Assembly (NCBI GenBank): GCA_030612185.1 | Contig: JAUWOI010000047.1 | Coordinates: 1-14,790 of the forward strand | From: Anaerolineae bacterium | Lineage (GTDB): Bacteria; Chloroflexota; Anaerolineae; B4-G1 | Direction of reading: 5' to 3' | Length of the DNA stretch: 14,790 nucleotides | Part shown: piece after piece, positions 1 through 7,258 of the stretch | Position numbering within the stretch: position 1 is the first letter of the stretch | Layout: each line of letters begins with the position of its first letter | Made by a program: the position numbers and the translations under genes | The notes under the pieces: model-generated | Told to the model about the DNA's origin: nothing | Databases searched by the model: none | The model's input: only the letters and a program-made list of their open reading frames with translations

Positions 1-42
1 CCCCCCGCTGGCTATCGGCCAACCGCTGTGGCTGGCGTCGGC

Positions 43-71
43 TTGGCGAGGCGCCACATCCGTGCTATACT
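43..71 (+). promoter_or_regulatory. Sigma-70-type promoter of the metallophosphoesterase gene
   Basis: A -35 like TTGGCG (43-48) is followed after exactly 17 bases by TATACT (66-71), which is preceded by TG one base upstream (63-64) as in extended -10 promoters. Transcription would start near 78, just before a strong AGGAGG-like ribosome site (80-85) and the ATG at 91. This supports a start at 91 rather than further upstream. Confidence 0.55.
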
Positions 72-90
72 CCTCACCCAGGAGGGCACG

Positions 91-1587
91 ATGGAAGAAC
101 ATAATCTACTGATCGTGAGCGATTTTCATCTAAGCGAAGGATTTAACTCGGAGAGTGGCAAGTTCTCCCGACTGGAGGATTTCCTGTTCGATGGTGCCTT
201 TGCGCGCTTCCTGCGCTATCACGAGGATGTCAAGGCACAACCCCGCTTCGGTGGTCGCCCGTGGCTGCTGATCATCAACGGCGATCTGTTCGATTTTCTG
301 CAAGTGGTCTCGTTGCCAGAGGAGGGAAGGCTGCTGCGGACCGTCAGGGGGGTGGAACGCTGGAAGGAACTGCGTATCAACGAGCGGGACTATGGGCTGG
401 GGACGACGGCCGAGGAATCGGAGTGGAAACTGAAGCAGATTGCCCAGGGACATCAGCACTTCTTCGCCGCGATAGGCTGGTTCGTTGCGCACGGCAATCA
501 CATCGCCGTTGCCAAGGGCAACCACGATATTGAACTCCACTGGGGCCAGGTACAGGAGCGATTCGTCAAAGAGGTGGAGCGGGCTTACATCCGGGAACGG
601 CTGATGCTTGATAGTGGCCCGCCTATCACGTCCGAGGAACTCAAGGCTCGTATACACTTCTATCCCTGGTTTTACCACGAACCAGGACGCGTCTACGTCG
701 AGCACGGCTGCCAGTATGAAGCGGCCAACCACTTCCGTGACTATCTCAACCCGGTGCTACCCAACGATCCCAAGCGCATCGAATTGCCCTGGGGGAGCAT
801 GTTCGTGCGCTACCTGTTCAACAAGGTGGAGGACGTGCACCCCTTCGCCGACAACATCAAGCCGGCTACGCGCTATCTGGCGTGGGCTTTCAAGAAGGAC
901 CCGCTTCAGACCATCGAGGTATTGGTCACCCGGGGTTGGGTCTTCTTGCGGGCCTTTTGGAACGTGACGCGTAAGACGGTGACCTTCGCGTTCCAGAGAT
1001 CACGGGAGCAAAGGCCGCCTGCGCAGTCTGGTCACGTTCCTCTGCCGCCGCGTGTGACGTACAAGATCGCTGCATTGGCGCAACAGTGTGTGGACGCTTC
1101 GTGGCGTGAGTGGGTCGCCTCAGTAATACAGGGGCTGCTCTCCCTGCTGATGACTCTGATCACTGTCACCTTCGTTGCCCTGGCAGGGCTGACCCTTACC
1201 GGCGGCCTGGGGGGGATGACGGTTGTATACCTGGGAGCGGCGGTGTTGGCCTACTTCCTGCGTCGCGGGCTGCAGCACGGTTTTGCCTATCTTTTCGAGA
1301 GCAATTGCCTGCTGCGCGTGGCGCGCGAGTTAGAGCAAATCTTAAACCCTGCCCATGAGGTTCGCTATATCGTCCTAGGCCACGATCATCAGGCCACCGT
1401 AGAACGGCTGGAGCAGGCATGGTACGTCAACACGGGAGCCTGGGGGCCGGTCTACAAGGAGGATGGGCCAATCGAGGGGCGGGAAGAACTGACCTTTTTC
1501 CGCTTGGCCTGGGGGTATGAGGGCACGCCAGAGTTGCTGCATTGGGACGATGCGGCGGGTGCCCCGGCGCGAGTGATGTTACGGTAG
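91..1587 (+). CDS. Metallophosphoesterase with a central membrane hairpin
   Basis: A calcineurin-like metallophosphoesterase of 498 aa. Seen motifs: DFH (residues 11-13), NGDLFD (from 63), GNHD (143-146), a late EHG histidine (205) and GHDH (430-433), which together make the usual two-metal site. A hydrophobic stretch at about 348-393 looks like two membrane helices placed between the catalytic core and the final GHDH block. The frame is open back to 28, but ATG 91 has a good AGGAGG ribosome site and a promoter just upstream, so 91 is chosen. The fold is shared with UDP-2,3-diacylglucosamine hydrolases and many other phosphatases; the substrate cannot be told from sequence. It probably acts at the cytoplasmic membrane. 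It has its own promoter and is convergent with the neighbouring toxin-like gene, so it is not part of the sugar operon. Confidence 0.85.
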   Translation: MEEHNLLIVSDFHLSEGFNSESGKFSRLEDFLFDGAFARFLRYHEDVKAQPRFGGRPWLLIINGDLFDFLQVVSLPEEGRLLRTVRGVERWKELRINERDYGLGTTAEESEWKLKQIAQGHQHFFAAIGWFVAHGNHIAVAKGNHDIELHWGQVQERFVKEVERAYIRERLMLDSGPPITSEELKARIHFYPWFYHEPGRVYVEHGCQYEAANHFRDYLNPVLPNDPKRIELPWGSMFVRYLFNKVEDVHPFADNIKPATRYLAWAFKKDPLQTIEVLVTRGWVFLRAFWNVTRKTVTFAFQRSREQRPPAQSGHVPLPPRVTYKIAALAQQCVDASWREWVASVIQGLLSLLMTLITVTFVALAGLTLTGGLGGMTVVYLGAAVLAYFLRRGLQHGFAYLFESNCLLRVARELEQILNPAHEVRYIVLGHDHQATVERLEQAWYVNTGAWGPVYKEDGPIEGREELTFFRLAWGYEGTPELLHWDDAAGAPARVMLR

Positions 1588-1616
1588 GTGGGCGGTACGC
1601 GCGCCCCCACGCTACC
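1583..1616. terminator. Stem-loop between convergent genes (possible bidirectional terminator)
   Basis: The two convergent genes end 24 bases apart. The left arm GGTAGGTGGGCG pairs with the right arm CGCCCCCACGCTACC apart from small bulges, across a short GC-rich loop. The arms include the metallophosphoesterase stop codon and end just past that of the toxin-like gene. No U-tract follows on either strand, so termination activity is uncertain. Confidence 0.4.
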
Positions 1617-1956
1617 TCTCCCTGGCGACCAGGATGTCTATCGCTCGGGCCATCTCAGCCACCACCGTCTCAACCGCTGGCGGATCACAGGGCTCGTGCT
1701 TTTGGGGGTGCTCCAGCGGATGCCGGTGCCAGAACTTGTAGTTGTCGTATCCCATCCGGCGCTGCTGCCGATAGATCAACGCATAGGCGTGTTTCTGTGT
1801 CAGGGCGTGAAAATAGACGTCAATGAACAAGTCGTCGCTCAAGTATACTCTGGCCTCGACCAGCACGCCGCGCCGCACCTCGATGGTCGTCTCGGCGTCG
1901 GGGAAGTACATTCGCAATGCTGAGCGCAGTTCGGCCTCAAACTCGTCGGCAGTCAT
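1612..1956 (-). CDS. TumE/DUF6516-like putative toxin
   Basis: A 114-aa protein resembling the DUF6516 family that databases name toxin-antitoxin system TumE. Seen features: a beta-rich start with acidic and hydrophobic strands (residues 20-50), then YDN (about 70-72) followed by WHRHP and HPQKH, which matches the family pattern of an aromatic-Asp-Asn element and a His-rich stretch, and a helical C-terminus. The start ATG overlaps the stop of the upstream gene in the sequence TGATG, so the two are probably translationally coupled, as in toxin-antitoxin operons. The biochemical activity is not known to me. The family call rests on remembered pattern, not a search. Confidence 0.55.
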   Translation of the reverse strand: MTADEFEAELRSALRMYFPDAETTIEVRRGVLVEARVYLSDDLFIDVYFHALTQKHAYALIYRQQRRMGYDNYKFWHRHPLEHPQKHEPCDPPAVETVVAEMARAIDILVARER

Positions 1957-2276
1957 CAGATCAGTTTCTTAACTGAGTGCAGCAGTTTGAGCCAATGCTG
2001 CTTCTCGGCGCGCAGATCGCCCCAACGCATAGCATCTCGCTCCAGGTCGTAAGCGAACTCATCCCCCAGTTCCCCGGCCCCGAGTCGGGCCTGAAACTCG
2101 TCGTAGTTCAGGCCGTACTTGATCTCCAGGTCCAGGGCCTCTCTCTCGCATGCTTCGAGGTTCTGACGCAGTTGACCGGCGAGCAGACAAGCAAGTTTCT
2201 GTCGCAGGCTCTCTCCCTCAATGCTATTCAGGGCTATGAACAACGGGGGGGGCAATTCCAATATCCGCACGCTCAT
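1956..2276 (-). CDS. Putative antitoxin partner of the TumE-like protein
   Basis: A 106-aa, mostly helical and highly charged protein, with no recognised DNA-binding motif. It begins 36 bases after rmlA with a good AGGAGA ribosome site at suitable spacing before the ATG, and its stop overlaps the start of the TumE-like gene by one base. The antitoxin role is inferred from size, order (upstream of the toxin) and coupling. The N-terminus has a short strand (VRILELPPPLF), then alternating Leu and charged residues compatible with a helical bundle. It may be transcribed as the tail of the polysaccharide operon, since no clear promoter is visible in the 36-base gap. Confidence 0.5.
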   Translation of the reverse strand: MSVRILELPPPLFIALNSIEGESLRQKLACLLAGQLRQNLEACEREALDLEIKYGLNYDEFQARLGAGELGDEFAYDLERDAMRWGDLRAEKQHWLKLLHSVKKLI

Positions 2277-2312
2277 CAGTACTTTCTCCTCATAACCACG
2301 CCATCCGGGGTT

Positions 2313-3380
2313 TTATAGTATTCCAACTTGGCTGTGATCGCCCAGCATCAGTTTGTACGCCTTCGGCTTGATGGAGGAGCGGGTCAGGCTGACGCACTGG
2401 CCAATGACGCTATCCTGGATACGGGCCGGGATGTCGCGGATCAGGCTGTGCCCTAATACGATGGCCCGCTCAATCTCGCTGTCCTCAATCACGACGTCGT
2501 GATAGATCGAGGTGAACGGGCCGACGTAGGAGTTGACGATGCGGGTACGCTCACCGATGATGGTCGGGCCGCGGATGACGCTGTTGATGATCTCCGCCCC
2601 CTTCTGGATGGTGACGCGGTCATCCACCTCTGAATCACGGTCCACGTAGCCCTCGACCGTCGGCGTCAATTCCTCAAGCACCAAACCGTTGGCCTCCAGA
2701 AGTTCCCCCGCCTCGCCCGTGTCAATCCACCAGCCCCGGTGGACGTAGGGATAGACCTGATAATCGTGCTCCACCAGCCATTGAATGGCGTCGGTGATCT
2801 CCAGTTCGCCTCGCCAGGAGGGAGTGATATTGTCCACCGCCTCGTGGATATGATGGTCGAACATGTAGATGCCGACGAGCGCCAGGTCAGAGAGTGGCTG
2901 CTTCGGCTTTTCGACCAGCCGCACGATGCGCCCATCCTCGTTCAGTTCGGCCACTCCGTATCGCTCTGGATGTGCTACCCGCGTGAGGACGATTTGGCTG
3001 TTCCAGTCGCTCTCAGCGAACTGTTCGATGAGCCCCGAGATGCCTCCCTGGATGACATTATCGCCCAGGAACATCACGAAACGCTCGTCGCCCAGGAAAT
3101 CTCGGCTCACCTCGACAGCGTGGGCCAGTCCCTGGGGCTGCTCCTGGTGAATGTAGGAGATATTGGTGTCCCAGCGACCGCCTCGTCCGACGGCGGCTTT
3201 GATCCTTTCGGCGGTGTCACCCACAACGATGCCGATGTCGGTGATGCCGGCGTCGCGGATGGCTTCGATGACGCGGAATAGCACCGGCTTGTTGGCGACG
3301 GGTATGAGTTGCTTGGCGTTGGTGTAGGTCAGTGGATAGAGACGGGTGCCCTTGCCCCCGCTGAGAATCAGACCTTTCAT
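2313..3380 (-). CDS. rmlA: Glucose-1-phosphate thymidylyltransferase, long form
   Basis: Makes dTDP-glucose from dTTP and glucose-1-phosphate, the first step of dTDP-L-rhamnose synthesis. The 355-aa length and architecture fit the long RmlA class: an N-terminal nucleotidyltransferase domain and, from about residue 245, a left-handed beta-helix region rich in Ile/Val and Gly. Motifs seen: GGKGTRL (8-14), K23 and K31 in AKQLIPVANKP, QPQGLAHAV (81-89), GDN (106-108), VEKP (156-159), GELEITDAI (191-199) and WIDTG (218-222). It starts 4 bases after the CpsD-like gene with GGGAGG upstream inside that gene. In the long class, substrate specificity can extend to other sugar-phosphates. RmlD lies about 9 kb away in the window; RmlB and RmlC are absent. 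Confidence 0.9.
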   Translation of the reverse strand: MKGLILSGGKGTRLYPLTYTNAKQLIPVANKPVLFRVIEAIRDAGITDIGIVVGDTAERIKAAVGRGGRWDTNISYIHQEQPQGLAHAVEVSRDFLGDERFVMFLGDNVIQGGISGLIEQFAESDWNSQIVLTRVAHPERYGVAELNEDGRIVRLVEKPKQPLSDLALVGIYMFDHHIHEAVDNITPSWRGELEITDAIQWLVEHDYQVYPYVHRGWWIDTGEAGELLEANGLVLEELTPTVEGYVDRDSEVDDRVTIQKGAEIINSVIRGPTIIGERTRIVNSYVGPFTSIYHDVVIEDSEIERAIVLGHSLIRDIPARIQDSVIGQCVSLTRSSIKPKAYKLMLGDHSQVGIL

Positions 3381-3384
3381 TTGG

Positions 3385-4044
3385 TTAATACCCTCCCAAT
3401 GTTACGTCGCGTGGAGCGTCGTTCAAAACGGCCCCCACGATACGGACGTGTACTCTCTCCAGTAATTCCCTGGCCCGCTGGGCATGCTCCCGCCGGGTGC
3501 GCCCGGCGCAAACGACCAGCAGCACGCCGTCCACCTTAGTGCCCAATACAGCCGCGTCGGTCACGGCGATGATAGGCGGGGCGTCGAAGAGAACGACGTC
3601 GGCGCGGAGCCTGAGCGCAGCGATAACCTCCTCCATCTTGCGCGAACCGAGAATGTCTGCCGGGTTGGGAGGCATCGGGCCGCTGGGCACCAGCCACAGA
3701 TTGTCCACGCCGACGTCTATCAGCGGCGGATCATCCAACACTGCCTCCTCGACAATCATAGTGGTCAGCCCCCGGTCATTCACAATGCCGAAGATTTCGT
3801 GCAGGCCAGGGCGGCGCAGATCGGCGTCCACCAGAATGGTGCGCCGCCCCCCCTGCGCCATCGTCACGGCCAGGTTGGCCAGGACGGTGGACTTGCCCTC
3901 GCCGGGCGCAGCCGAGGTGACGACCAGTGTTTCAATGGGTTTATCGAGCGCGGCAAAGGTCAGGTTGGTGCGCAGCGTGCGATAAGCCTCGGTCGCCGGG
4001 CTGCGGGGATTGGTCAGGGTGATTAGATCAGGTTGCTCAGCCAT
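3385..4044 (-). CDS. CpsD/CapB-like P-loop ATPase (BY-kinase family) without a tyrosine cluster
   Basis: A 219-aa protein of the bacterial tyrosine-kinase/CpsD family that works with a membrane co-polymerase to control capsule or exopolysaccharide synthesis. Seen: the family lead-in SPATEAYRTLRTNL (15-28), Walker A APGEGKST (46-53), Walker A' ILVDADLRRP (70-79) and Walker B VLFDAPP (151-157). The C-terminus ends in GGY: there is one terminal Tyr and none of the usual run of several tyrosines used for autophosphorylation. It may therefore act only as an ATPase partner or phosphorylate elsewhere. It sits 25 bases after PCP 1 with an AGGGG ribosome site, an order typical of split Wzc systems. 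Confidence 0.85.
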   Translation of the reverse strand: MAEQPDLITLTNPRSPATEAYRTLRTNLTFAALDKPIETLVVTSAAPGEGKSTVLANLAVTMAQGGRRTILVDADLRRPGLHEIFGIVNDRGLTTMIVEEAVLDDPPLIDVGVDNLWLVPSGPMPPNPADILGSRKMEEVIAALRLRADVVLFDAPPIIAVTDAAVLGTKVDGVLLVVCAGRTRREHAQRARELLERVHVRIVGAVLNDAPRDVTLGGY

Positions 4045-4069
4045 AGGTTGCCCCTTGGTCTTTGGTTTG

Positions 4070-4723
4070 TTAGTCGGTGGAGGGAATAGCGCCCACCACG
4101 GCCAGGTTCAGTTGGCGCTCCACGTCTTGAGGTGTGCGCACGATGCCCGCCTCGAGCCATTCCAGGAAGAAGATGACCACACCAGCAATCACTAGCCCGA
4201 AGATGCCTCCCGCAGCGGTGACGATCTGGGTCTTGGGCCATGACTGGACGTAGCGAGGCTCGTCGCGCAGGTAAGCGTAGACGCGGTCCTCCTTGCGCTG
4301 GCCCTGGTTCTGGCTATCGCGCCATTCGACGAGTAGTTGTGCCCAGGTGCGGGCGATGTCATTGGCCTGGTCGCCGTCGTAGTCCTCGATCTCGATTTTG
4401 ATCACCATGCGATCATCCTCGACGGCGAAGCGGGCCCTGCTGCGCAGTTGCTCGGGGGTCATCGGCAACTTCAGTTCGTCAATCACCGCCAGCGCTTTTC
4501 GATCCGAATCTACCACTGTCATATAGGTGCGCAGGAGGATTTTGGCCGCTTGAGCCAGGCCCCAGTCCGGTCGCGCTGGCTCAATGATGACCTCAGCGGT
4601 GGATGTGTATTCAGGATGCTGAAGTTTGCTGAAGACGAAACCGCTGCCAGCGGTAAGCACGACAGCGACCACAATGATCCACCAGCGTTTGCGCAGGATG
4701 CGCATGTAGTCTCCAAGTTCCAT
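4070..4723 (-). CDS. Polysaccharide co-polymerase / chain-length determinant (PCP 1)
   Basis: A 217-aa Wzz/CpsC-type inner-membrane protein. The first helix is at about residues 14-31 after the typical LGDYMRILRKRWW lead. A mainly helical extracytoplasmic region follows, then a second helix at about 167-189 (VTAAGGIFGLVIAGVVIFFL), and a short cytoplasmic tail ending in VVGAIPSTD, the part that normally contacts the CpsD-like ATPase encoded next. The start ATG has GGTGAT at suitable spacing. A promoter lies immediately upstream, partly made of repeat sequence, so this gene and those after it may be transcribed separately from PCP 2. It lacks the fused kinase of Wzc proteins. Confidence 0.8.
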   Translation of the reverse strand: MELGDYMRILRKRWWIIVVAVVLTAGSGFVFSKLQHPEYTSTAEVIIEPARPDWGLAQAAKILLRTYMTVVDSDRKALAVIDELKLPMTPEQLRSRARFAVEDDRMVIKIEIEDYDGDQANDIARTWAQLLVEWRDSQNQGQRKEDRVYAYLRDEPRYVQSWPKTQIVTAAGGIFGLVIAGVVIFFLEWLEAGIVRTPQDVERQLNLAVVGAIPSTD

Positions 4724-4755
4724 CGTTTATCACCTTTCTCTAGTAAGCGGGCGAT

Positions 4756-4784
4756 ATTGTACCACATCAAGGGACAATTAACAA
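4756..4784 (-). promoter_or_regulatory. Promoter for PCP 1, with its -35 inside the repeat
   Basis: On the minus strand TTGTTA (4784-4779) lies 17 bases before TACAAT (4761-4756). The -10 is preceded by TG at the extended -10 position (TGGTACAAT). The start would be near 4749, about 25 bases before the PCP 1 ATG. The -35 hexamer is made of the ACAATTA/ACAATGA repeat units that border the four-helix-bundle gene. Confidence 0.5.
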
Positions 4785-4858
4785 TGAAGCAATTAACAAT
4801 GAACAACCGAGACGCGTTATTGAGTCACTGTTCATTGAATCATTGTCTCATTGTTCAT
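4774..4858. repeat. Left repeat block of the four-helix-bundle insertion
   Basis: Two sub-blocks. ACAATTA-ACAATGA-AGCAATTA-ACAATGA at 4774-4802 runs in one orientation. TGTTCAT-TGAATCAT-TGTCTCAT-TGTTCAT at 4829-4858 runs in the other. CAATGAACA (4797-4805) and TGTTCATTG (4829-4837) form a 9-bp perfect inverted repeat around a 23-base loop. The second sub-block has the same 7+8+8+7 layout as the right-hand block and is in direct orientation to it. Confidence 0.8.
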
Positions 4859-4860
4859 TC

Positions 4861-5238
4861 TCACCGGCCAGTTTTGCTGCGGGGACTTCGGCGTGCATTT
4901 TCGACGATGGTGTACAGGATGCGGATGAGTTCATCGCTTTCTTGGATCAGTGCCCGAACTTCCTCATCGTCAAGTAAGGCTGCCCCGATGACGCGCAGCC
5001 AGTAGCGGGTTTCCCGTGTCTCCTTGTGAGCGATGCTCATCTTGTGGATGAAATCCCGCTTGGACTCGGCTGCGTCGGCTTCCTCCACATTGGATCCGAT
5101 GGATGTGGCCGACCGCACAATCTGCCTGCCGACCTCAACCCCCGCAATAGTACGAGGCAGTCGGTTGACCAGTTTCACCACCCGCACCGCGAACTCGAAC
5201 GTCCGCTCCTGAATGTCAAACCTCTGCCCGCTTTTCAC
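4861..5238 (-). CDS. Four-helix-bundle protein (S23 / 23S rRNA intervening-sequence family)
   Basis: A 125-aa all-helical protein with the family hallmarks: an N-terminal F-x2-Q-E-R-x-F-E-F-A-like segment (residues 7-17), a central VGRQIVRSATSIGSNVEEADAA (from about 36), then SKRDFIHKMSIAHKETRETRYWL (from about 59) with the typical alternating pattern. Relatives are encoded in intervening sequences of 23S rRNA and as free-standing genes; one subgroup (Avd) assists diversity-generating retroelements. The role of the free-standing ones is unknown. The start is GTG at 5238 with GGAGG about 8 bases upstream. The gene lies between two otherwise adjacent PCP genes and is bordered on both sides by short TGTTCAT-type repeats, which suggests it arrived as a unit. 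No reverse transcriptase or template/variable repeat is visible. Confidence 0.8.
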   Translation of the reverse strand: MKSGQRFDIQERTFEFAVRVVKLVNRLPRTIAGVEVGRQIVRSATSIGSNVEEADAAESKRDFIHKMSIAHKETRETRYWLRVIGAALLDDEEVRALIQESDELIRILYTIVENARRSPRSKTGR

Positions 5239-5253
5239 TGCTCACCCTCCATT

Positions 5254-5320
5254 TGTTCATTGCTTCATTGTTTCATTGTTCATTGCTTCATTGTTTCATT
5301 GTTCATTGTTCATTGTTCAC
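5254..5320. repeat. Right repeat block of the four-helix-bundle insertion
   Basis: A compound tandem repeat that reads, without gaps, TGTTCAT, TGCTTCAT, TGTTTCAT, then the same three again, then TGTTCAT, TGTTCAT, TGTTCAC. The 23-base higher unit (7+8+8) occurs twice. The block ends at 5320 and its last unit provides the stop codon of PCP 2 (5317-5319). Confidence 0.9.
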
Positions 5321-5991
5321 CTACGTGGTATCTCCGCCAGCACGTCCAACCCCAAAGCCTCCAGTTCCGCAGCCTCGCGGACGGTGGGGTCTAGGTAGTG
5401 CCACAGGAGCGCCAGCGCGACGCCAATCACCAGCGCCAGCCCGATTTTGATGACCGGTCCCATCAACTGGGTGCGTAGCCCTGGTGGGAGTGATACAGGC
5501 GCAGGCGCGTCCAATAGACGAACTGCTGGCTCGACGCCTTCTAATTGGGGGAAGTAAGCCACGCCGTTCCCCATCAGTTCCGCGGTGATGGCGTCGGCCA
5601 CGGCCACAATCTGCGTCCCATCCGGCCAAGTGATGTAAATGACGAGGATGGATTGGGCATTGTCGGTCACGATAGCGGGCTGGATTGCGCCAGGCGCGAC
5701 CTCAATCCCCGCCTCGGCCAGGCGCGAGGCAACCGCCTGGGCGAAGACGCCGGTCTCGGCTACGTCGGCCAGGCCGTTGGCGATGTACTCGGAGGCAAGC
5801 CACGGGTAGTAGCGGTCGTAATCCTCGCTCAGTCCGGCTGGCTTCGTTCCCGCCGCGAAGCGCATCACCACCTGGTAAACCGTCGGCGGTGGGCGGTAAG
5901 TGAACACAATGTAGGCCAGCACCACCAACACCGGTACGATCACCAGCCACCACCGGCGGAATAGAACCTTGATGATTTGACGCACTTCCAT
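5317..5991 (-). CDS. Polysaccharide co-polymerase / chain-length determinant (PCP 2)
   Basis: A second Wzz/CpsC-like protein, 224 aa. The first helix at about residues 12-30 follows the motif IIKVLFRRWWLV. A predicted extracytoplasmic domain follows, and a second helix at about 176-197 leads to a tail ending LGLDVLAEIPRR, equivalent to the P-rich tail that touches the ATPase. The start has AGGAGGAGAG directly before the ATG, 13 bases after the FucI-like gene. The stop codon TGA comes from the last unit of the heptamer repeat, so the natural C-terminus may have been a little longer before the insertion. Having two PCP genes in one cluster suggests either heteromeric assembly or separate functions. 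Confidence 0.75.
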   Translation of the reverse strand: MEVRQIIKVLFRRWWLVIVPVLVVLAYIVFTYRPPPTVYQVVMRFAAGTKPAGLSEDYDRYYPWLASEYIANGLADVAETGVFAQAVASRLAEAGIEVAPGAIQPAIVTDNAQSILVIYITWPDGTQIVAVADAITAELMGNGVAYFPQLEGVEPAVRLLDAPAPVSLPPGLRTQLMGPVIKIGLALVIGVALALLWHYLDPTVREAAELEALGLDVLAEIPRR

Positions 5992-6004
5992 CTCTCCTCC
6001 TTAC

Positions 6005-7258
6005 CTATGTCCCTGGTCTCAGCATTGTCTCCTGCCACGAGCGGAGGCGATTGGCGTGGTGGCCCTGTACCAGGACCAGGTGGTTGCCCAGCGGTGCACG
6101 TAGCAGATCACAAACTGTACCCCGCGTCAGGCGGACCTTGACTTGTGTGCGGCAGAGATTCTCGGCATCGCCACTGTGCAGGAGTTCTCCCTCCGCCAGC
6201 CAGACCCGCTCCAGCCCCACGCCGCCGATGCGCAGAAGGGTCACCGGCGATGGCGGAATCTCTCCCTGGAGTCCCACGCCCAGCCCAGACTCGAAGTGGG
6301 AACGCAGGCAGTAGCGACGTGTCAGCCGCCGGGGCACGGTGCAGTGCACCAGCCAGAGCGTGTTATCGGCCTCGTTCAACTGGGCTGGATTTGCCATCCA
6401 GGGAAGTTGGGCCAGCAAGTGATACGCCCATAGCATACCCACCGTGCTCACCACATCCCCCTCGCATCCCGCAATGATACCTTCGTCGTTCAGTTGCGCC
6501 AGTGCGAAGCAACCCGTCGTCTTCAACTGCACCACGAGGTCGAAGCAGCGCAGAGTGAGCGCGGACAGTTGGTGCCGTTCCACCAGCCGGCGCAGTCCCA
6601 GGTAGACGCGCGCACCCTCCTCCAGGTCAGCGCGGTCGGGTTCCCGCACCTCCACAGCCGAGTCCACCAGTTCCTCGATCAGAGGGGAAATCTCCTCCGG
6701 GAGCGCCGTTTCCATTGCTTCGTATAGTGCCTCCATCGAGATTGACTCGACCTCCGGTCCCCACACTTCCCGTACGATGACAGGGGTGAGACTGCTGGCG
6801 ACGAGCCAGCCGGAGGGCTCGCCGACCAGGCCAATGCGAGATTGGCGCAGGAAGCGGTAAGTCTCCAGATCGCGCAGCGCAGTTTCGATTTGAGCCATAC
6901 TTGCTGTGTCCTCTGGACTGCTCATGTAAAAGATGCGCCCTGGCACTCCTTCTTGCTGGAGACGGGCCAGTACCTCCAGTGACGCCGGCAGAGAGTTGTG
7001 ACCAGGGTGAGCCATGAGGAGAACTGGTTCCCCGGTCACTGCTTTCCGACGCTTCTCCCAAAGATCCAGGATATTACGCTCAGTCCCGCCGGTCACCACG
7101 AAGAGAAGAAGCGGCGCGGGATGCTCTACCTGCTCAGACTGCCACCGCTCGCCGCCAATCCGTTCGAAGGCAAGAACATAGTCCGCAATCAGACGGTTCA
7201 ACACCCCCTCATTGTGCATAATAGAGGCCACCGGTATAAAACCAAAGCGCGGACTCAT
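6005..7258 (-). CDS. L-fucose/L-arabinose isomerase-like protein
   Basis: A 417-aa protein resembling the FucI/AraA isomerase superfamily. Seen: an N-terminal Rossmann-like part with VTGGTE (55-60) and MAHPGHNSLPAS (82-93), a central helical region, and the family-like CEGDVVSTVGMLW (265-277), WMANP (287-291) and HFESGLGVG (321-329) segments, followed by a beta-rich C-terminal domain with GNHLVLVQGHHA near the end. Known members interconvert aldoses and ketoses, but many homologues have unknown substrates; a role in glycan precursor supply is inferred from context. ATG 7258 is chosen because it overlaps the glycosyltransferase stop as ATGA and has GGGAGAG upstream. The open frame continues to 7570 only inside the glycosyltransferase gene, with no sign of real coding. 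Confidence 0.7.
   Translation of the reverse strand: MSPRFGFIPVASIMHNEGVLNRLIADYVLAFERIGGERWQSEQVEHPAPLLLFVVTGGTERNILDLWEKRRKAVTGEPVLLMAHPGHNSLPASLEVLARLQQEGVPGRIFYMSSPEDTASMAQIETALRDLETYRFLRQSRIGLVGEPSGWLVASSLTPVIVREVWGPEVESISMEALYEAMETALPEEISPLIEELVDSAVEVREPDRADLEEGARVYLGLRRLVERHQLSALTLRCFDLVVQLKTTGCFALAQLNDEGIIAGCEGDVVSTVGMLWAYHLLAQLPWMANPAQLNEADNTLWLVHCTVPRRLTRRYCLRSHFESGLGVGLQGEIPPSPVTLLRIGGVGLERVWLAEGELLHSGDAENLCRTQVKVRLTRGTVCDLLRAPLGNHLVLVQGHHANRLRSWQETMLRPGT

Noticed and set aside
28..90. Upstream start for the metallophosphoesterase
   Set aside because: This stretch holds the promoter-like elements and lacks a ribosome site; ATG 91 has AGGAGG.
4861..5238. Avd accessory gene of a diversity-generating retroelement
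   Set aside because: The protein family is related, but no reverse transcriptase, template repeat or variable repeat is visible in the window.
5254..5320. CRISPR array
   Set aside because: Units of 7-8 bases follow each other without spacers; this is a simple tandem repeat.
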